Assembly: GCA_019348305.1 (NCBI GenBank) | Contig: JAHWJQ010000131.1 | Coordinates: 1 to 6,205 of the forward strand | DNA: 6,205 nt | Direction: 5' to 3' | Origin: Actinomycetota bacterium | GTDB lineage: Bacteria; Actinomycetota; Acidimicrobiia; Acidimicrobiales; CADCTF01 | Part shown: positions 5,994 to 6,205 of the stretch, one piece after another | Position numbering within the stretch: position 1 is the stretch's first letter | How the letters are laid out: each line of letters opens with the position of its first letter | Translations under genes and position numbers: made by a program | Notes under the pieces: generated by a model | Databases searched by the model: none | Seen by the model: the letters and a program-made list of their open reading frames with translations, nothing else | What the model was told of the DNA's origin: nothing

Positions 5994-6205
5994 GGGCCAT
6001 GTCAGAAAGGTCGGCGGCGGAACCGCAAACTTGACCTCCTCGTCGTCGGCTTGTGCGGCGAACGTGTGTGCGACTCCTCACCTTTGTGTGGGCAGCGAGA
6101 CGGTGATGCCGCCCATGCAGAGGTAAATCATTGAGGCCAGAGCTGGCGCCGAGTGATGGCCGTAGCCGCGGCGATTGATCAGGCGGATCTTGGCGTTGAT
6201 GCCCT
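5994..6205 (-). mobile_element. End of an ISL3-like insertion sequence (outer boundary approximate)
   Basis: The transposase fragment at 6078-6205 shows that an insertion sequence enters from the right edge. Elements of this family end shortly after the transposase stop, so the terminal inverted repeat should lie within roughly the next 100 bases. The sequence from about 5994 (GGGCCATGTCAGAAAGG) is less GC-rich than the flank and is a plausible terminus. The partner end and any target duplication are outside the window, so the boundary is a guess. Confidence 0.4.
6078..6205 (-). CDS. ISL3-like family transposase, C-terminal fragment (N-terminal part outside window)
   Basis: The last 41 residues before a TGA (6078-6080) are in view. 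They contain GINAKIRLINRRGYGHHSAP followed by a hydrophobic helix (ALASMIYLCMGG) and a short tail ending SLPTQR. The N-x-KIRL-x-x-RRGYG-x-HS pattern resembles the C-terminus of DDE transposases of the ISL3 group, where the final catalytic Glu lies just before this N-x-K segment and so just off the window. Codon use (TCA, ATT, AAT, AGG) is less GC-biased than in the neighbouring genes, which fits a mobile gene. Whether the element is intact cannot be judged. It points toward the membrane-protein gene on the same strand, so read-through is possible. Another DDE group with a similar tail is the main alternative. Confidence 0.72.
   Translation of the reverse strand, partial: GINAKIRLINRRGYGHHSAPALASMIYLCMGGITVSLPTQR

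Noticed and set aside
6031..6036. TTGACC as a plus-strand -35 element near the insertion sequence
   Set aside because: No -10-like hexamer lies 16-18 bases downstream, and it would only transcribe antisense into the transposase.
1..6205. Defence system, CRISPR array, phage or toxin-antitoxin genes
   Set aside because: No direct-repeat array, nuclease, helicase, reverse transcriptase or small toxin-like gene pair could be found on either strand. The genes in view are glycan enzymes, one unknown membrane protein and a transposase tail.

Overview
The window is very GC-rich (about 70 % by eye), with coding strands dominated by G/C-ending codons, GTG starts and tightly overlapping genes. Together with the gene types, this suggests a high-GC actinomycete, possibly a soil Actinomycetota such as Acidimicrobiia. 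That placement is inference, because no taxonomic marker gene is present.

Layout: (1) Positions 1-1803, minus strand, hold a SAM-dependent methyltransferase with a long helical N-terminal region, followed through a TGATG overlap by a family 4 glycosyltransferase (GT4) that runs off the left edge. A perfect TATAAT on the minus strand at 1880-1885 marks their likely promoter. (2) Positions 1844-4433, plus strand, hold a large polytopic GT-C-like membrane protein, then a GT2 enzyme of the polyprenyl-phosphate sugar synthase (DPM1-like) type, separated by one base or overlapping. (3) Positions 4440-5932, minus strand and convergent with the GT2 gene, hold a small four-helix membrane protein built from two copies of one module. 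It is coupled by a GTGA overlap to a cytoplasmic-looking GH43 glycosidase with its catalytic triad intact. (4) Positions 5933-6077 are non-coding and carry two GC-rich hairpins. Positions 6078-6205, minus strand, hold the last 41 codons of an ISL3-like transposase running off the right edge, so the region borders an insertion sequence.

Working model: the left and centre form a surface-glycan or lipid-linked-glycan biosynthesis locus. The GT2 enzyme would charge polyprenyl phosphate with a sugar, and the GT-C protein would use that donor across the membrane. The GT4 and methyltransferase would extend and decorate a glycan on the cytoplasmic side. The GH43/membrane-protein pair is a separate minus-strand unit, probably for arabino- or xylo-oligosaccharide turnover; its link to the glycan genes is only by position. 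I see no CRISPR, tRNA, rRNA or phage genes. The least explained items are the duplicated membrane protein with its GH43 partner and the hairpin that abuts its start codon.
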